Shown here: in pieces, positions 16,906-26,932 of the stretch
Numbering within the stretch: the stretch's first letter is position 1
How the letters are laid out: each line of letters starts with the position of its first letter
Source: JAATGA01 sp047605605
GTDB lineage: Bacteria; Pseudomonadota; Alphaproteobacteria; Rhodobacterales; Rhodobacteraceae
Assembly: GCA_047605605.1 (NCBI GenBank)
Contig: JASGFG010000055.1
Span: 1-26,932, forward strand
Direction of reading: 5' to 3'
DNA length: 26,932 nt
Notes under the pieces: generated by a model
Told to the model about the DNA's origin: nothing
The model's database searches: none
What the model saw: only the letters and a program-made list of their open reading frames with translations
Made by a program: the position numbers and the translations under genes

Positions 16906-18147
16906 ATGTATGATGCCGCCGTTCTGTGGGCCTGGGTCGAGATCGCCGCGCGCTGGACGCATGTGATCACCGCCATCGCCTGGATCGGATCTTCCTTTTA
17001 TTTCATCGCGCTGGACCTTGGGCTGAGGAAAGCCGAGGGGATGCCGGCGCTGGCCCATGGCGAGGAATGGCAGGTCCATGGCGGCGGCTTCTACCACATC
17101 ACCAAATATCTGGTCGCGCCCGAGCGGCTGCCCGAGCATCTGACCTGGTTCAAATGGGAAAGCTATGCCACCTGGCTTTCGGGTTTCGCCATGCTGGTGC
17201 TGGTCTATTATCTGGGGGCCGAGTTCTTCCTGGTCGATCCGCAGGTTCTGGACATCGCGCCCTGGCAGGCGATCCTGATCTCGCTGGCGTCCCTGGCCTT
17301 TGGCTGGCTGGCCTATGACACGATCTGCAAGGTCTTTGTCCGGTCGAACCAGACGCTGGTGATGGTGGCGCTGTTCGCCGTGCTGGTGGGGATGAGCCTG
17401 TTCTACACTCATGTCTTTTCCGGGCGGGCGGCGCTTTTGCACCTGGGCGCATTCACCGCCACGATCATGAGCGCGAATGTCTTCATGATCATCATCCCCA
17501 ACCAGAAGATCGTGGTCGAGGATCTGAAGGCCGGGCGGGCGGCCGACCCCAAATATGGGAAAATCGCAAAACAGCGCAGCACACATAACAACTATCTGAC
17601 GCTGCCGGTTCTATTTTTGATGTTGTCCAACCACTATCCGCTGGTGTTCGCGACGCAGTGGAACTGGCTGATCGCCAGTCTCGTCTTCCTGATGGGGGTG
17701 ACGATCCGGCACTGGTTCAACACCAAACACGCGCGCAAAGGCAATCCGCATTGGACATGGGCTGTGACGGCGCTGCTGTTCCTGATCATCGCCTGGTTGT
17801 CCACTGCGCCGATGCGCCATGTCCCGCAAGAGGCGCAGTTGCAGGGCGCCGCGCTGCGCTATGCCAGCGCGCCGGGGTTCGACAAGGTGGCTGAAATCGT
17901 GCAGGGCCGTTGTTCCATGTGCCATGCGGCGGAACCGGCCTGGGACGGGCTGCACTGGCCGCCGAAGGACGTGGTGCTGGAAACCCCCGCCCAGATCGCG
18001 CACGAGGCCGGGCGGATCTACATGCAGGCCGGGATCACCCACGCCATGCCGCCCGCGAACCTGTCATACATGGAACCGGCCGAGCGCGAGGCGATCGTGC
18101 GCTGGTTCAGGGCGGCGGAGCGGGGGGACGGGGGTGTCGAGGGGTAG
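16906..18147 (+). CDS. puuD: Membrane urate oxidase with C-terminal cytochrome c (PuuD)
   Basis: This is a 413-residue integral membrane protein. Residues 1 to about 305 carry about eight helices with the family's conserved His-rich segments, for example WTHVITAIAWIGSSFYFIAL, VHGGGFYHITKYLVAPE and STHNNYLTLP. The C-terminal domain from about 320 is a periplasmic-type cytochrome c: haem-binding CSMCH (336-340) and a probable axial Met in HAMPPANLSYM. The family oxidises urate to 5-hydroxyisourate and passes electrons to the respiratory chain instead of making hydrogen peroxide as soluble uricase does. ATG 16906 has AGGGAG (16892-16897) 8 nt upstream; an in-frame ATG at 16861 is unlikely. It feeds uraH and the fused PuuE enzyme nearby. 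Xanthine dehydrogenase is not in the window. Confidence 0.94.
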   Translation: MYDAAVLWAWVEIAARWTHVITAIAWIGSSFYFIALDLGLRKAEGMPALAHGEEWQVHGGGFYHITKYLVAPERLPEHLTWFKWESYATWLSGFAMLVLVYYLGAEFFLVDPQVLDIAPWQAILISLASLAFGWLAYDTICKVFVRSNQTLVMVALFAVLVGMSLFYTHVFSGRAALLHLGAFTATIMSANVFMIIIPNQKIVVEDLKAGRAADPKYGKIAKQRSTHNNYLTLPVLFLMLSNHYPLVFATQWNWLIASLVFLMGVTIRHWFNTKHARKGNPHWTWAVTALLFLIIAWLSTAPMRHVPQEAQLQGAALRYASAPGFDKVAEIVQGRCSMCHAAEPAWDGLHWPPKDVVLETPAQIAHEAGRIYMQAGITHAMPPANLSYMEPAEREAIVRWFRAAERGDGGVEG

Positions 18148-18172
18148 GACAGCTGGCTTGTGAGGGGCTGTC
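18148..18172 (+). terminator. Weak hairpin after puuD
   Basis: GACAGC (18148-18153) and GCTGTC (18167-18172) form a 6-bp stem immediately after the puuD stop. No clear T-run follows, so terminator function is doubtful. Confidence 0.25.
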
Positions 18173-18225
18173 TGCTTTGCGGGACGAAGCGGACATTCGC
18201 CGATCAGCGGCCTTCGTAGAATTAG

Positions 18226-18603
18226 TCAGCAGTTTTGAGCGAACCGGATCAGATACCCGTCGGGGTCTTGGACCAGAAACTCGCGGGACATCGACAATCT
18301 ACCTCCCACTTTATAGGTTTTTTCTTGCGCTGGCCGAAACAGCGGCCATGCATGCTTCTCCAACGTTGCCACCACATGGTCGATGTCGGCGACCGTCATC
18401 TGAAAATTGATACCTCGCCCGAACGGTGCTTCAAGCTGGCCCGTTACCCATTCACCGTTTATCTGACACAGCATGATTTGGATATTTTCGCGCTGAAGAT
18501 ACGCGAACCGCGCAGCCGGACGGGAGTAGGCGACGTTGAACCCCAGGAGCTCGCACCAGAACTGCAAACTCACATCAAGGTCGGTAACGTCCAGTTCGGG
18601 CAC
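18226..18603 (-). CDS. VOC/glyoxalase-bleomycin resistance family protein
   Basis: This is a small cytosolic protein of about 125 residues with one vicinal-oxygen-chelate unit pair: PELDVTDLDVSLQFWCELLGF at the start, FAYLQRENIQIML, INFQMTVADIDHVV, and FLVQDPDGYLIRF at the end. The family includes bleomycin-binding proteins, glyoxalases and dioxygenases, so no substrate is assigned. The only usable start is GTG at 18603; upstream codons read into AALVPELDV without ATG/GTG/TTG until a stop at 18676-18678, and a GGGGGA lies 12 nt before it. GC here is about 55%, clearly below the flanks, and codons such as AGA, TTG and ATA occur. It looks horizontally acquired and unrelated to its neighbours. 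Confidence 0.75.
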   Translation of the reverse strand: MPELDVTDLDVSLQFWCELLGFNVAYSRPAARFAYLQRENIQIMLCQINGEWVTGQLEAPFGRGINFQMTVADIDHVVATLEKHAWPLFRPAQEKTYKVGGRLSMSREFLVQDPDGYLIRFAQNC

Positions 18604-18770
18604 GAGTGCCGCAAATCCCCCAACCGGTATGTTGCCATCCGACGCCGAGCTGTTTCGTTGTGCTTGATCAATAACCTAGATCTCCGTGACGTCCTGATTG
18701 CCCGCGAGATCATTGCCGATTTATCGAAAGTCTGCAAAGGGCTCACCGGAGCCGCTCGACTGATTTCCGC
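18604..18770. other. Low-GC non-coding stretch beside the VOC gene
   Basis: These 167 bases are about 55% GC. No gene is supported. A plus-strand frame from about 18661 reads as a plausible peptide (DLRDVLIAREIIADLSKVC) but has no start signal and merges with the antisense of the lectin gene, so it is at best a gene remnant. Confidence 0.4.
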
Positions 18771-19133
18771 TCAATACTCCCGCCCGTCCACGTCCCAGTC
18801 ATCTTCCCCCATCAACCCGCCAATCGCCGTCCAATCCGCGCGGATGCGGGCGATGCGGGTGTCGCCCCAGGTGCGGAACACCAGCTGGAATCCCTTGCGC
18901 GTCACCTTTTCGGCGGAAAGATCGGCGCGCAGGTTGGATTTGCTGTCGGCATCCCACATCGAGATCGCCACCATCACCGTGGGGGCCTCGGTAAAGCGTT
19001 CGTCGAAGTCCACCGCATGACGGCTTTCGCGCGGGCCGCTGCCGGCCCACATCGGCCCGCCATCGGCGAAATCGGAAAACAGGATCTTCGATCCCTGCTG
19101 GATGCCCAGTTTCCCGGTTGAAACCCGCTTCAT
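18771..19133 (-). CDS. H-type lectin domain protein
   Basis: This 120-residue protein is almost entirely one H-type lectin domain. It shows ILFSDFADGGPMWAGSGPR (17-35), FDERFTEAPTVMVAISMWDA, NLRADLSAEKVTRKGF and VFRTWGDTRIARIRADWTAIG. In animals this fold binds N-acetylgalactosamine-type sugars. The bacterial versions are uncharacterised as far as I know, and this one has no signal peptide. AAGGTG lies 8 nt before the ATG. It follows the atp operon on the same strand but is cut off from it by a strong intrinsic terminator, so it probably has its own promoter in the 80 nt between. The domain call is confident; the role is unknown. Confidence 0.85.
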   Translation of the reverse strand: MKRVSTGKLGIQQGSKILFSDFADGGPMWAGSGPRESRHAVDFDERFTEAPTVMVAISMWDADSKSNLRADLSAEKVTRKGFQLVFRTWGDTRIARIRADWTAIGGLMGEDDWDVDGREY

Positions 19134-19213
19134 CGCCAGATCACCTTTTCTCTTCGCACTCGTTATGCAGCCATCACGGCAAAACTAGGGAAAATCGCGG
19201 TCGTTTCAACGCG

Positions 19214-19243
19214 AAAGGCCCCCGCCGCAGGGCAGGGGCCTTT
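19214..19243 (-). terminator. Intrinsic terminator of the atp operon
   Basis: AAAGGCCCC (19214-19222) and GGGGCCTTT (19235-19243) form a perfect 9-bp GC-rich stem with a 12-nt loop and A/T tracts at its base. It lies 21 nt after the atpC stop codon. Its symmetry means it could also act on plus-strand transcripts. Confidence 0.75.
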
Positions 19244-19263
19244 TCTGTGCGGCGATCTTCGCC

Positions 19264-19668
19264 TTAGTGGTGCGTCAGAACCGCGTTCTTCAGCGCAAGG
19301 ATGTCCTGCACCGTCTTTTCGGCACCGTCCCGATCCTCGGGCAGGGCGAGCGCGGCCAGCGAGCGGGCTTCTTCCACCATCTCGTCCAGCAGGGTGCCCG
19401 TGGCTTCCTCGACCGGGATCGCGCGTTCGGCCAGAACGGAAACGCTGGCCTGCGAAATCTCGGCAAAGCCGCCGGTGACGATGTAGGACTGCACACCCGA
19501 AGGCGTGACGGCCCGCAGCAGGCCGGGGCGCAGCGTGGTGATGGTGGGGGCGTGCCCCTCCATCGCCGTCAGGTCGCCGTCGGCCCCCGGAATCATCACC
19601 TCGGTCGCGGGAACGGAGGCGAGCCTGCGTTCGGGCGACACAAGGTCGAATTGCAGGGTGTTGGCCAT
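19264..19668 (-). CDS. atpC: F1 ATP synthase epsilon subunit
   Basis: This 134-residue subunit is part of the rotating central stalk of F1 and modulates ATP hydrolysis. The N-terminal beta-sandwich begins LQFDLVSPERRLASVPATEV, followed by IPGADGDLTAMEGHAPTITTLRPG and YIVTGGFAEIS, all standard. The C-terminal helical part (about 88-134) is present. The ATG is preceded by GGGGG 5 nt upstream. It follows atpD by 10 nt and is the last gene of the operon, just before the terminator. Confidence 0.96.
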   Translation of the reverse strand: MANTLQFDLVSPERRLASVPATEVMIPGADGDLTAMEGHAPTITTLRPGLLRAVTPSGVQSYIVTGGFAEISQASVSVLAERAIPVEEATGTLLDEMVEEARSLAALALPEDRDGAEKTVQDILALKNAVLTHH

Positions 19669-19678
19669 CTATGCCCCC

Positions 19679-21097
<1,419 letters not shown>

Positions 21098-21117
21098 GTG
21101 TCCTGTCTCCGGTTCCG

Positions 21118-21990
21118 TCAGAGCGCCTCGGCGCCCGAGATGATTTCAATAAGCTCTTTGGTGATCGCGGCCTGACGGCTCCGGTTGTACTGGATCGTCA
21201 GCTTGTTGATCATGTCGCCCGCGTTGCGCGTCGCGTTGTCCATGGCGGACATCCGCGCGCCCTGTTCCGAGGCGCCGTTTTCCAGAAGGGCGGTAAAGAC
21301 CTGCGTGGCCACGCCGCGCGGCAGAAGATCGGTCAGGATCTCCTCCTCGCCCGGCTCGTAGTCATAAAGCGCCGAGGCGCTGTCGCCCGCCGCCTCGAAG
21401 GCCGCCGGGATCACCTGTTTCGCGGTCGGGATCTGGCTGATCACCGACTGGAAGCGGTTGTAGAACAGCGTCGCCACGTCGAACTCACCCGCGTCGAACC
21501 GGGTCAGGATCTCGCGCGCGATGGCCTGGGCGTTGGAATAGCCAAGCTTCTTCACCTCGCTCAGGTCCACGTGGCCGATGAAGAACTGCGCATAGTCGCG
21601 CTTCATCTGCTCGCGGCCCTTCTTGCCGACGGTCAGGATCTTGACCGTCTTGCCGGCCGCCAGCAGCTCGGCAATCCTCGCCCGGGCCAGCCGGACGATG
21701 GTGGTGTTGAAGCCGCCGCAGAGCCCGCGCTCCGAGGTCATGACGACCAGCAGATGCACATTGTCCACCCCGGTCCCGGCCAGAAGGCGCGGCGCGCCTT
21801 CCGAACCGGCCGCACCGCCCGCCAGCCCCGACATCACGGCATTCATCCGTTCGGCATAGGGGCGTGCGGCCTCGGCCGCCTCTTGCGCGCGGCGCAGTTT
21901 GGCGGCGGCGACCATCTGCATCGCCTTGGTGATCTTCCGCGTGTTCTTGACGCTTTGGATCCGGTTTTTAAGGTCCTTAAGGCTGGGCAT
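21118..21990 (-). CDS. atpG: F1 ATP synthase gamma subunit
   Basis: This 290-residue protein is the rotating shaft of F1. The N-terminal helix MPSLKDLKNRIQSVKNTRKI and the C-terminal helix MDNATRNAGDMINKLTIQYN form the coiled-coil shaft; the central SSERGLCGG-type segment appears as VVMTSERGLCGGFNT. AGGGA lies just before the ATG. It is 21 nt downstream of atpA in the usual order. Length and motifs are normal. Confidence 0.96.
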   Translation of the reverse strand: MPSLKDLKNRIQSVKNTRKITKAMQMVAAAKLRRAQEAAEAARPYAERMNAVMSGLAGGAAGSEGAPRLLAGTGVDNVHLLVVMTSERGLCGGFNTTIVRLARARIAELLAAGKTVKILTVGKKGREQMKRDYAQFFIGHVDLSEVKKLGYSNAQAIAREILTRFDAGEFDVATLFYNRFQSVISQIPTAKQVIPAAFEAAGDSASALYDYEPGEEEILTDLLPRGVATQVFTALLENGASEQGARMSAMDNATRNAGDMINKLTIQYNRSRQAAITKELIEIISGAEAL

Positions 21991-22011
21991 GTCCCTGTCC
22001 TTTCAGGCCGC

Positions 22012-23549
<1,538 letters not shown>

Positions 23550-23550
<1 letters not shown>

Positions 23551-24110
23551 CACCCAACCTCTTTCATTGCATTTTGCAGGGCTGCGAGCTTTGCCTTGAC
23601 CGAAGTGTCGATCATGGTCGAGCCCAGCTTGACGACGAGACCGCCGATGAGGCTTTCATCGACGGTCGTTTTCAGTTTCACATCCTTGCCGACCTGCGCC
23701 TTCAGCGCGGCCGACAGTTTCTTGGCCTGATCGGCCGAAAGCGCGGTGGCGGCGGTGACTTCGGCGGTCACTTCGCCCTTTTCCGCAGCGATGCGGTCGG
23801 CGATGTCGGCCACGAACTGCGGCAGCACGAACAGGCGCCGTTTCGACGCCATCAGCGCCAGCGTGTTCGCCAGCAGGGGCGACACTTTCAGTTTCTTGGC
23901 AATCGCCGCGATGGCATTCGCCTGATCCTCGCGTGCGACCACCGGCGAGGCGATCACCGAACGCAGCTCGGCCGAGGCGTCCAGCGCCTCGCCCAGGGCG
24001 GCCGCATCCGCTTCGAGTTTCTTCAACGCGCCTTCTTCCCGTGCCAGATCGAAAAGGGCGTGGGCGTAGCGCGCGGCGATGCCGGAGGAGATCGAAGCTG
24101 GTTCGGACAC
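23550..24110 (-). CDS. atpH: F1 ATP synthase delta subunit
   Basis: This 186-residue subunit is part of the peripheral stalk that ties F1 to Fo. It starts SEPASISSGIAARYAHALFD, runs through the helical N-domain to ASKRRLFVLPQFVADI and ends with the conserved DESLIGGLVVKLGSTMIDTS. The start is GTG 24110, supported by GGAAGGG ending 5 nt upstream and by family length; ATG 24149 would add 13 atypical residues. It is the first gene of the operon. Genes for Fo (a, b, c) are not nearby, the usual split in alphaproteobacteria. Confidence 0.95.
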
Positions 24111-24399
24111 GTCAACCCTTCCGCTGTCATTGCCCCCAGGCCTGATCATTGGGTCAGGGGCATCCCGTGACGCATACCTTCGGCAGCGTCCTAAATCGCG
24201 GCGTCATTAGCAGAGCCATAATAATGCCGCAACCGTGATGACGCCCGGAAATGCGATGTCCGGCCCAAACATTTGGATGAGGCGGCAGGGCGGGATAAGA
24301 CTCTGCGGCAATCCGTCGCTGCCCGGCGGGCCCGCCACATGCGCCTTTCGCAAGGCGTCCGCGATCACATCGGGAATCGTTGTGCGCCGCGCATGGCGT
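24111..24399. other. Leader/promoter region of the atp operon
   Basis: These 289 bases lie between the methyltransferase stop and atpH and must hold the atp promoter. A local AT-rich stretch (about 24216-24226) contains TATTAT on the minus strand, a possible -10 without a good -35. A perfect 12-bp palindrome GGCGGGCCCGCC (24325-24336) lies 64 nt after the methyltransferase stop and could help end that transcript. No gene is supported. Confidence 0.4.
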
Positions 24400-25158
24400 T
24401 TATGGCAGCGGGCGGCGCGGCGTGGGGATCGGCTGGGCCACGCCTTCCAGCACCCGCAGCGGGCGGCGCACCACGGCGCCGAGGCCGGGTTTGCGCGGGG
24501 CATAGACCTGCTTGGACGCCTCGACCATCAGCACGCCGCCGGCGAGCCAGGGCATGACCCTTTGACCCGACCTTTCCCAGAAATCCGCGGTCTTCAGCCA
24601 GAACCGCCGGTCCGAGGGGGGCGCGAACAGCGCCGCCACCGCCCGTTCGGGCGTAAAGTCGTGCCGGCGCAGCTGCGCCTCCAGCTGGGCCAGCGAATAG
24701 GGCCGGCCAAAGCCGAAGGGCGTCCCGTCCCGCCGCGACCACAGGCCCGACCGGTTCGGCACGATGAACAGCGCCCGCCCCCCCGCGCCCAGCACGCGAA
24801 AACTTTCGTCCAGCAGGGCCGACGGGTGTTCCGAGGTTTCCAGCCCGTGCATCAGCACCAGCCGGTCGACCATGCCCGTCGCCAGCGGCCATTGCGTTTC
24901 CTCGCACAGGACGCTGACGTTCTGCATCCCCGCGGGCCAGGGCATCACGCCCTGCGGCCCCGGCATCAGCCCGATCACCCGGCGCGCCTCGGCCAGATAG
25001 GGGCGCAAGAGCGGCACGGCAAAGCCGTAACCCGCGACGGTCAGCCCTGCCGCCTCGGGCCAGAAGCGTTTGACCCGGTCGCGGATCGCACGCTGCGCCA
25101 CGCGGCCCAGTTGCGTCCGGTAATAGAAGTTGCGAAGGTCCAGCACATCCAGGTGCAT
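24400..25158 (-). CDS. SAM-dependent methyltransferase-like protein
   Basis: This 252-residue protein has a class I methyltransferase layout. There is a glycine-containing motif I (LTVAGYGFAVPLL), an acidic/post-I region, and the motif VDRLVLMHGLETSEHPSALL followed by SFRVLGAGGRALFIVPNRSGLW, which resembles motifs IV-V of methyltransferase type 11 proteins. Motif I is degenerate (no full GxGxG), and an unusual MPGPQGVMPWP sits where the SAM-ribose acidic residue would be. It diverges from gloB over 78 nt, an arrangement I recall as common in alphaproteobacteria. The substrate is unknown, and catalytic competence is not certain. Confidence 0.78.
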   Translation of the reverse strand: MHLDVLDLRNFYYRTQLGRVAQRAIRDRVKRFWPEAAGLTVAGYGFAVPLLRPYLAEARRVIGLMPGPQGVMPWPAGMQNVSVLCEETQWPLATGMVDRLVLMHGLETSEHPSALLDESFRVLGAGGRALFIVPNRSGLWSRRDGTPFGFGRPYSLAQLEAQLRRHDFTPERAVAALFAPPSDRRFWLKTADFWERSGQRVMPWLAGGVLMVEASKQVYAPRKPGLGAVVRRPLRVLEGVAQPIPTPRRPLP

Positions 25159-25236
25159 TGCAGGTTCCGCCCCTTACCTTTTGACTTGGCGGTTCACATA
25201 TCCGCCCGAAGCATACCCGAGACGAAGATAAAGACC

Positions 25237-26004
25237 ATGGCGCTTGAACTTGTCACCGTTCCCTGTCTGCAAGACAACTATGCCTACCTGCTGCGCGACC
25301 CGTCCACCGGGGTCGTGGCGCTGGTCGATGCGCCGGAAGAGGGGCCGATCCTGGCCGAACTGGCCGTGCGCGGCTGGCGGTTGTCGAAGATCATGATCAC
25401 CCATCACCATTCCGACCATGTGGCGGGGGTGACGGCGCTTGCCGCCACCTCGGGCGCCAAGGTGGTGGGCGCGGCCGCCGATGCGCATCGCCTTCCCAGC
25501 CTTGACCGCCAGCTGGTGCCGGGGGACGTGGTGCGCATCGGGTCCGAGGCCGGGGTGGTCATCGACGCGCCGGGCCATACGGTCGGCCATATCGCCTTTC
25601 ACTTTCCCGACTCGGGGCTGGTCTTTACCGGCGACAGCCTCATGGCCGCGGGCTGCGGGCGGCTGTTCGAGGGCACCCCCGCGCAGATGTGGACCACGCT
25701 TTCCACCCTGTCCGCCTTGCCGCCGGGCACGCTGGTCTGTTCCGGGCACGAATATACCACCGGCAACCTTGCCTTTGCCGCAACCCTTGAACCGGGCAAT
25801 CCCGCGCTTACATCGCGTATCGCAAGGGTGGCAGAGGCGCGGCAGATGGGCCGTCCCACCGTTCCCTCGCGCCTGTCGGACGAGCTGGCCACCAACCCCT
25901 TTCTGCGCGCCGGTCTGCCTGAAATGAAGGCAGCCATCGGCATGTCCGGCGCACCGGACGCAGAGGTTTTCGCCGAAATCCGGGCCCGCAAGGACAGGTT
26001 CTGA
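25237..26004 (+). CDS. gloB: Hydroxyacylglutathione hydrolase (glyoxalase II)
   Basis: This is a 255-residue metallo-beta-lactamase fold enzyme that hydrolyses S-D-lactoylglutathione to D-lactate and glutathione, the second step of methylglyoxal detoxification. The binuclear metal site is complete: THHHSDH (His56, His58, Asp60, His61), His114 in APGHTVGH, Asp133 in FTGDSL and His171 in CSGHEYT. The C-terminal substrate-binding part includes the NPFLR motif. Length is normal. ATG 25237 gives the family start MALELVTVPCLQDNYAYLL. It is divergent from the methyltransferase gene and followed by clpA on the same strand after 176 nt. A distantly related hydrolase is the only real alternative. Confidence 0.94.
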   Translation: MALELVTVPCLQDNYAYLLRDPSTGVVALVDAPEEGPILAELAVRGWRLSKIMITHHHSDHVAGVTALAATSGAKVVGAAADAHRLPSLDRQLVPGDVVRIGSEAGVVIDAPGHTVGHIAFHFPDSGLVFTGDSLMAAGCGRLFEGTPAQMWTTLSTLSALPPGTLVCSGHEYTTGNLAFAATLEPGNPALTSRIARVAEARQMGRPTVPSRLSDELATNPFLRAGLPEMKAAIGMSGAPDAEVFAEIRARKDRF

Positions 26005-26180
26005 GCCGACGCTGCGGCTGCACGATCACATTTTGTGCGCTTGCGCAGCAAAACCGCAATCCTGCGGAAATATGACTTGAAGTGCGGCGGAGAAAACCGA
26101 ACTTTAATCATAAGAGGCCAGGGTCGCCAAAGGGGCGAAACCCCCCTTCCGAAGACCCCCGAGGACAGGAGCCGCAAGCC
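26005..26180 (+). other. gloB-clpA intergenic region
   Basis: This 176-nt gap holds short hairpins: TGCGC-TT-GCGCA (26036-26047) and CCGCA (26054-26058) with TGCGG (26063-26067). These could form a weak gloB terminator. ACATTTTGT (26028-26036) repeats one arm of the inverted repeat at 6038-6046. TTGAAG (26077-26082) and the AT-rich TTTAATCAT (26103-26111) could be promoter parts, but the spacing does not fit a standard pair. Confidence 0.35.
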
Positions 26181-26932
26181 GTGCCTTCGTTTTCCACCAC
26201 GCTTGAACAAGCCATCCACGCCGCTCTGGCGCTTGCCAATGCGCGCCGTCACGAACTGGCCACGCTGGAACACCTGCTGCTGGCGCTGATCGACGAACCC
26301 GACGCGGCGCGGGTGATGAAAGCCTGCTCGGTCGATCTGGACGAGCTGCGCAAGACCCTGGTCGAGTTCATCGACGACGATCTTTCCACCCTCGTGACCG
26401 AGGTGGAAGGGTCCGAGGCCGTGCCGACCGCCGCCTTCCAGCGCGTGATCCAGCGCGCGGCGATTCACGTCCAGTCGTCCGGCCGGACCGAGGTGACGGG
26501 GGCAAACGTCCTTGTCGCGATCTTTGCCGAACGCGAATCGAACGCCGCCTATTTCCTGCAGGAACAGGACATGACCCGCTATGACGCGGTGAACTTCATC
26601 GCGCATGGCGTGGCGAAGGATCCTTCGTTTGGCGAACAGCGCCCGGTGACGGGGGCCGAGGAGCATCACGAAACCCCCAAGGCCGAGGCGGGCGAGGCCA
26701 AGGAATCCGCTCTGTCCAAGTTCTGCGTCGACTTGAACGTCAAGGCGAAGAAGGGCGATGTCGACCCTCTGATCGGCCGCGAGGCCGAGGTCGAACGCGC
26801 GATTCAGGTTCTGTGCCGCCGTCGCAAGAACAACCCGCTCCTGGTGGGCGACCCCGGCGTGGGCAAGACCGCCATCGCCGAGGGCCTGGCCTGGAAGATC
26901 GTGAAACACGAAGTGCCCGAGGTGCTGTCGGG
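26181..26932 (+). CDS. clpA: ATP-dependent Clp protease ATP-binding subunit ClpA (5' part)
   Basis: The first 250 codons of an AAA+ unfoldase are visible; the rest lies beyond the right edge. ClpA unfolds substrates and feeds them to ClpP in the cytosol. The N-terminal double Clp repeat is seen (FSTTLEQAIHAALALANARR, HLLLALIDEPDA, then AAFQRVIQRAAIHVQSSGR and GANVLVAIFAERES). An acidic linker (about 152-172) follows, then the start of AAA domain 1 with LIGREAEVERAIQVLCRR and Walker A GDPGVGKT (223-230). The linker lacks the ClpB coiled-coil position, and the N-domain sequence fits ClpA rather than ClpC or ClpB. The start is GTG 26181, with AGGAG (26167-26171) 9 nt upstream. No clpS lies in the 176 nt before it. 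Confidence 0.93.
   Translation, partial: MPSFSTTLEQAIHAALALANARRHELATLEHLLLALIDEPDAARVMKACSVDLDELRKTLVEFIDDDLSTLVTEVEGSEAVPTAAFQRVIQRAAIHVQSSGRTEVTGANVLVAIFAERESNAAYFLQEQDMTRYDAVNFIAHGVAKDPSFGEQRPVTGAEEHHETPKAEAGEAKESALSKFCVDLNVKAKKGDVDPLIGREAEVERAIQVLCRRRKNNPLLVGDPGVGKTAIAEGLAWKIVKHEVPEVLS

Noticed and set aside
15853..17586. Minus-strand frame extending the LysR gene to 577 codons
   Set aside because: The extra N-terminal part is antisense to puuD; the LysR family start MSYVNNLRMF at 16794 begins the HTH.
24207..24272. 21-codon minus-strand frame starting at ATG 24272, upstream of atpH, as a leader peptide
   Set aside because: It has a hydrophobic end but no ribosome site and no pairing with attenuator hairpins.

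Overview
The window is GC-rich DNA of an alphaproteobacterium, most probably of the Rhodobacteraceae/Rhodobacterales. Three things point there: an F1-only ATP synthase operon in the order atpH-A-G-D-C with an H-type lectin-domain gene just downstream, the cytochrome-c-fused membrane urate oxidase PuuD, and an intergenic hairpin element with a GAGGATATTTT core that I recall from this group. The species cannot be named from the sequence.

Region 1 (1-10409) is a surface-polysaccharide type locus with a polyketide synthase at its edge. Leftwards run a type I PKS (KS-AT seen; cut by the window edge), a family 2 glycosyltransferase, an O-antigen ligase/polymerase-like membrane protein and an acyltransferase-3 membrane protein. 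Rightwards, from a divergent promoter carrying a 9-bp inverted repeat, runs a WecG/TagA/CpsF glycosyltransferase. A second family 2 glycosyltransferase (leftward) then diverges from a CpsD-like P-loop ATPase and a Wzz/GumC-like chain-length protein. Together these can supply sugar transfer, chain polymerisation, acyl decoration and length control or export. Whether the PKS product joins the glycan is open.

Region 2 (about 10444-18147) holds a GNAT acetyltransferase and then a ureide (purine breakdown) cluster. Leftward: an NCS2 purine permease, ureidoglycolate lyase (allA), ureidoglycine aminohydrolase (allE), and a fused allantoinase/OHCU decarboxylase (puuE). Rightward: HIU hydrolase (uraH) and urate oxidase (puuD). 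A leftward LysR regulator lies between uraH and puuD. The set covers urate to HIU to OHCU to allantoin to allantoate, and ureidoglycine to ureidoglycolate to glyoxylate plus urea. The allantoate amidohydrolase step is not encoded here.

Region 3 (about 18150-18770) is a patch of about 55% GC holding a small VOC-family gene and non-coding DNA; it looks acquired or degraded.

Region 4 (18771-24110) has the H-type lectin-domain gene, an intrinsic terminator, and the five F1 ATP synthase genes, all leftward. Fo genes are absent, as is usual in alphaproteobacteria.

Region 5 (24400-26932) has a SAM methyltransferase-like gene diverging from gloB (glyoxalase II), then the first 250 codons of clpA, cut by the right edge.
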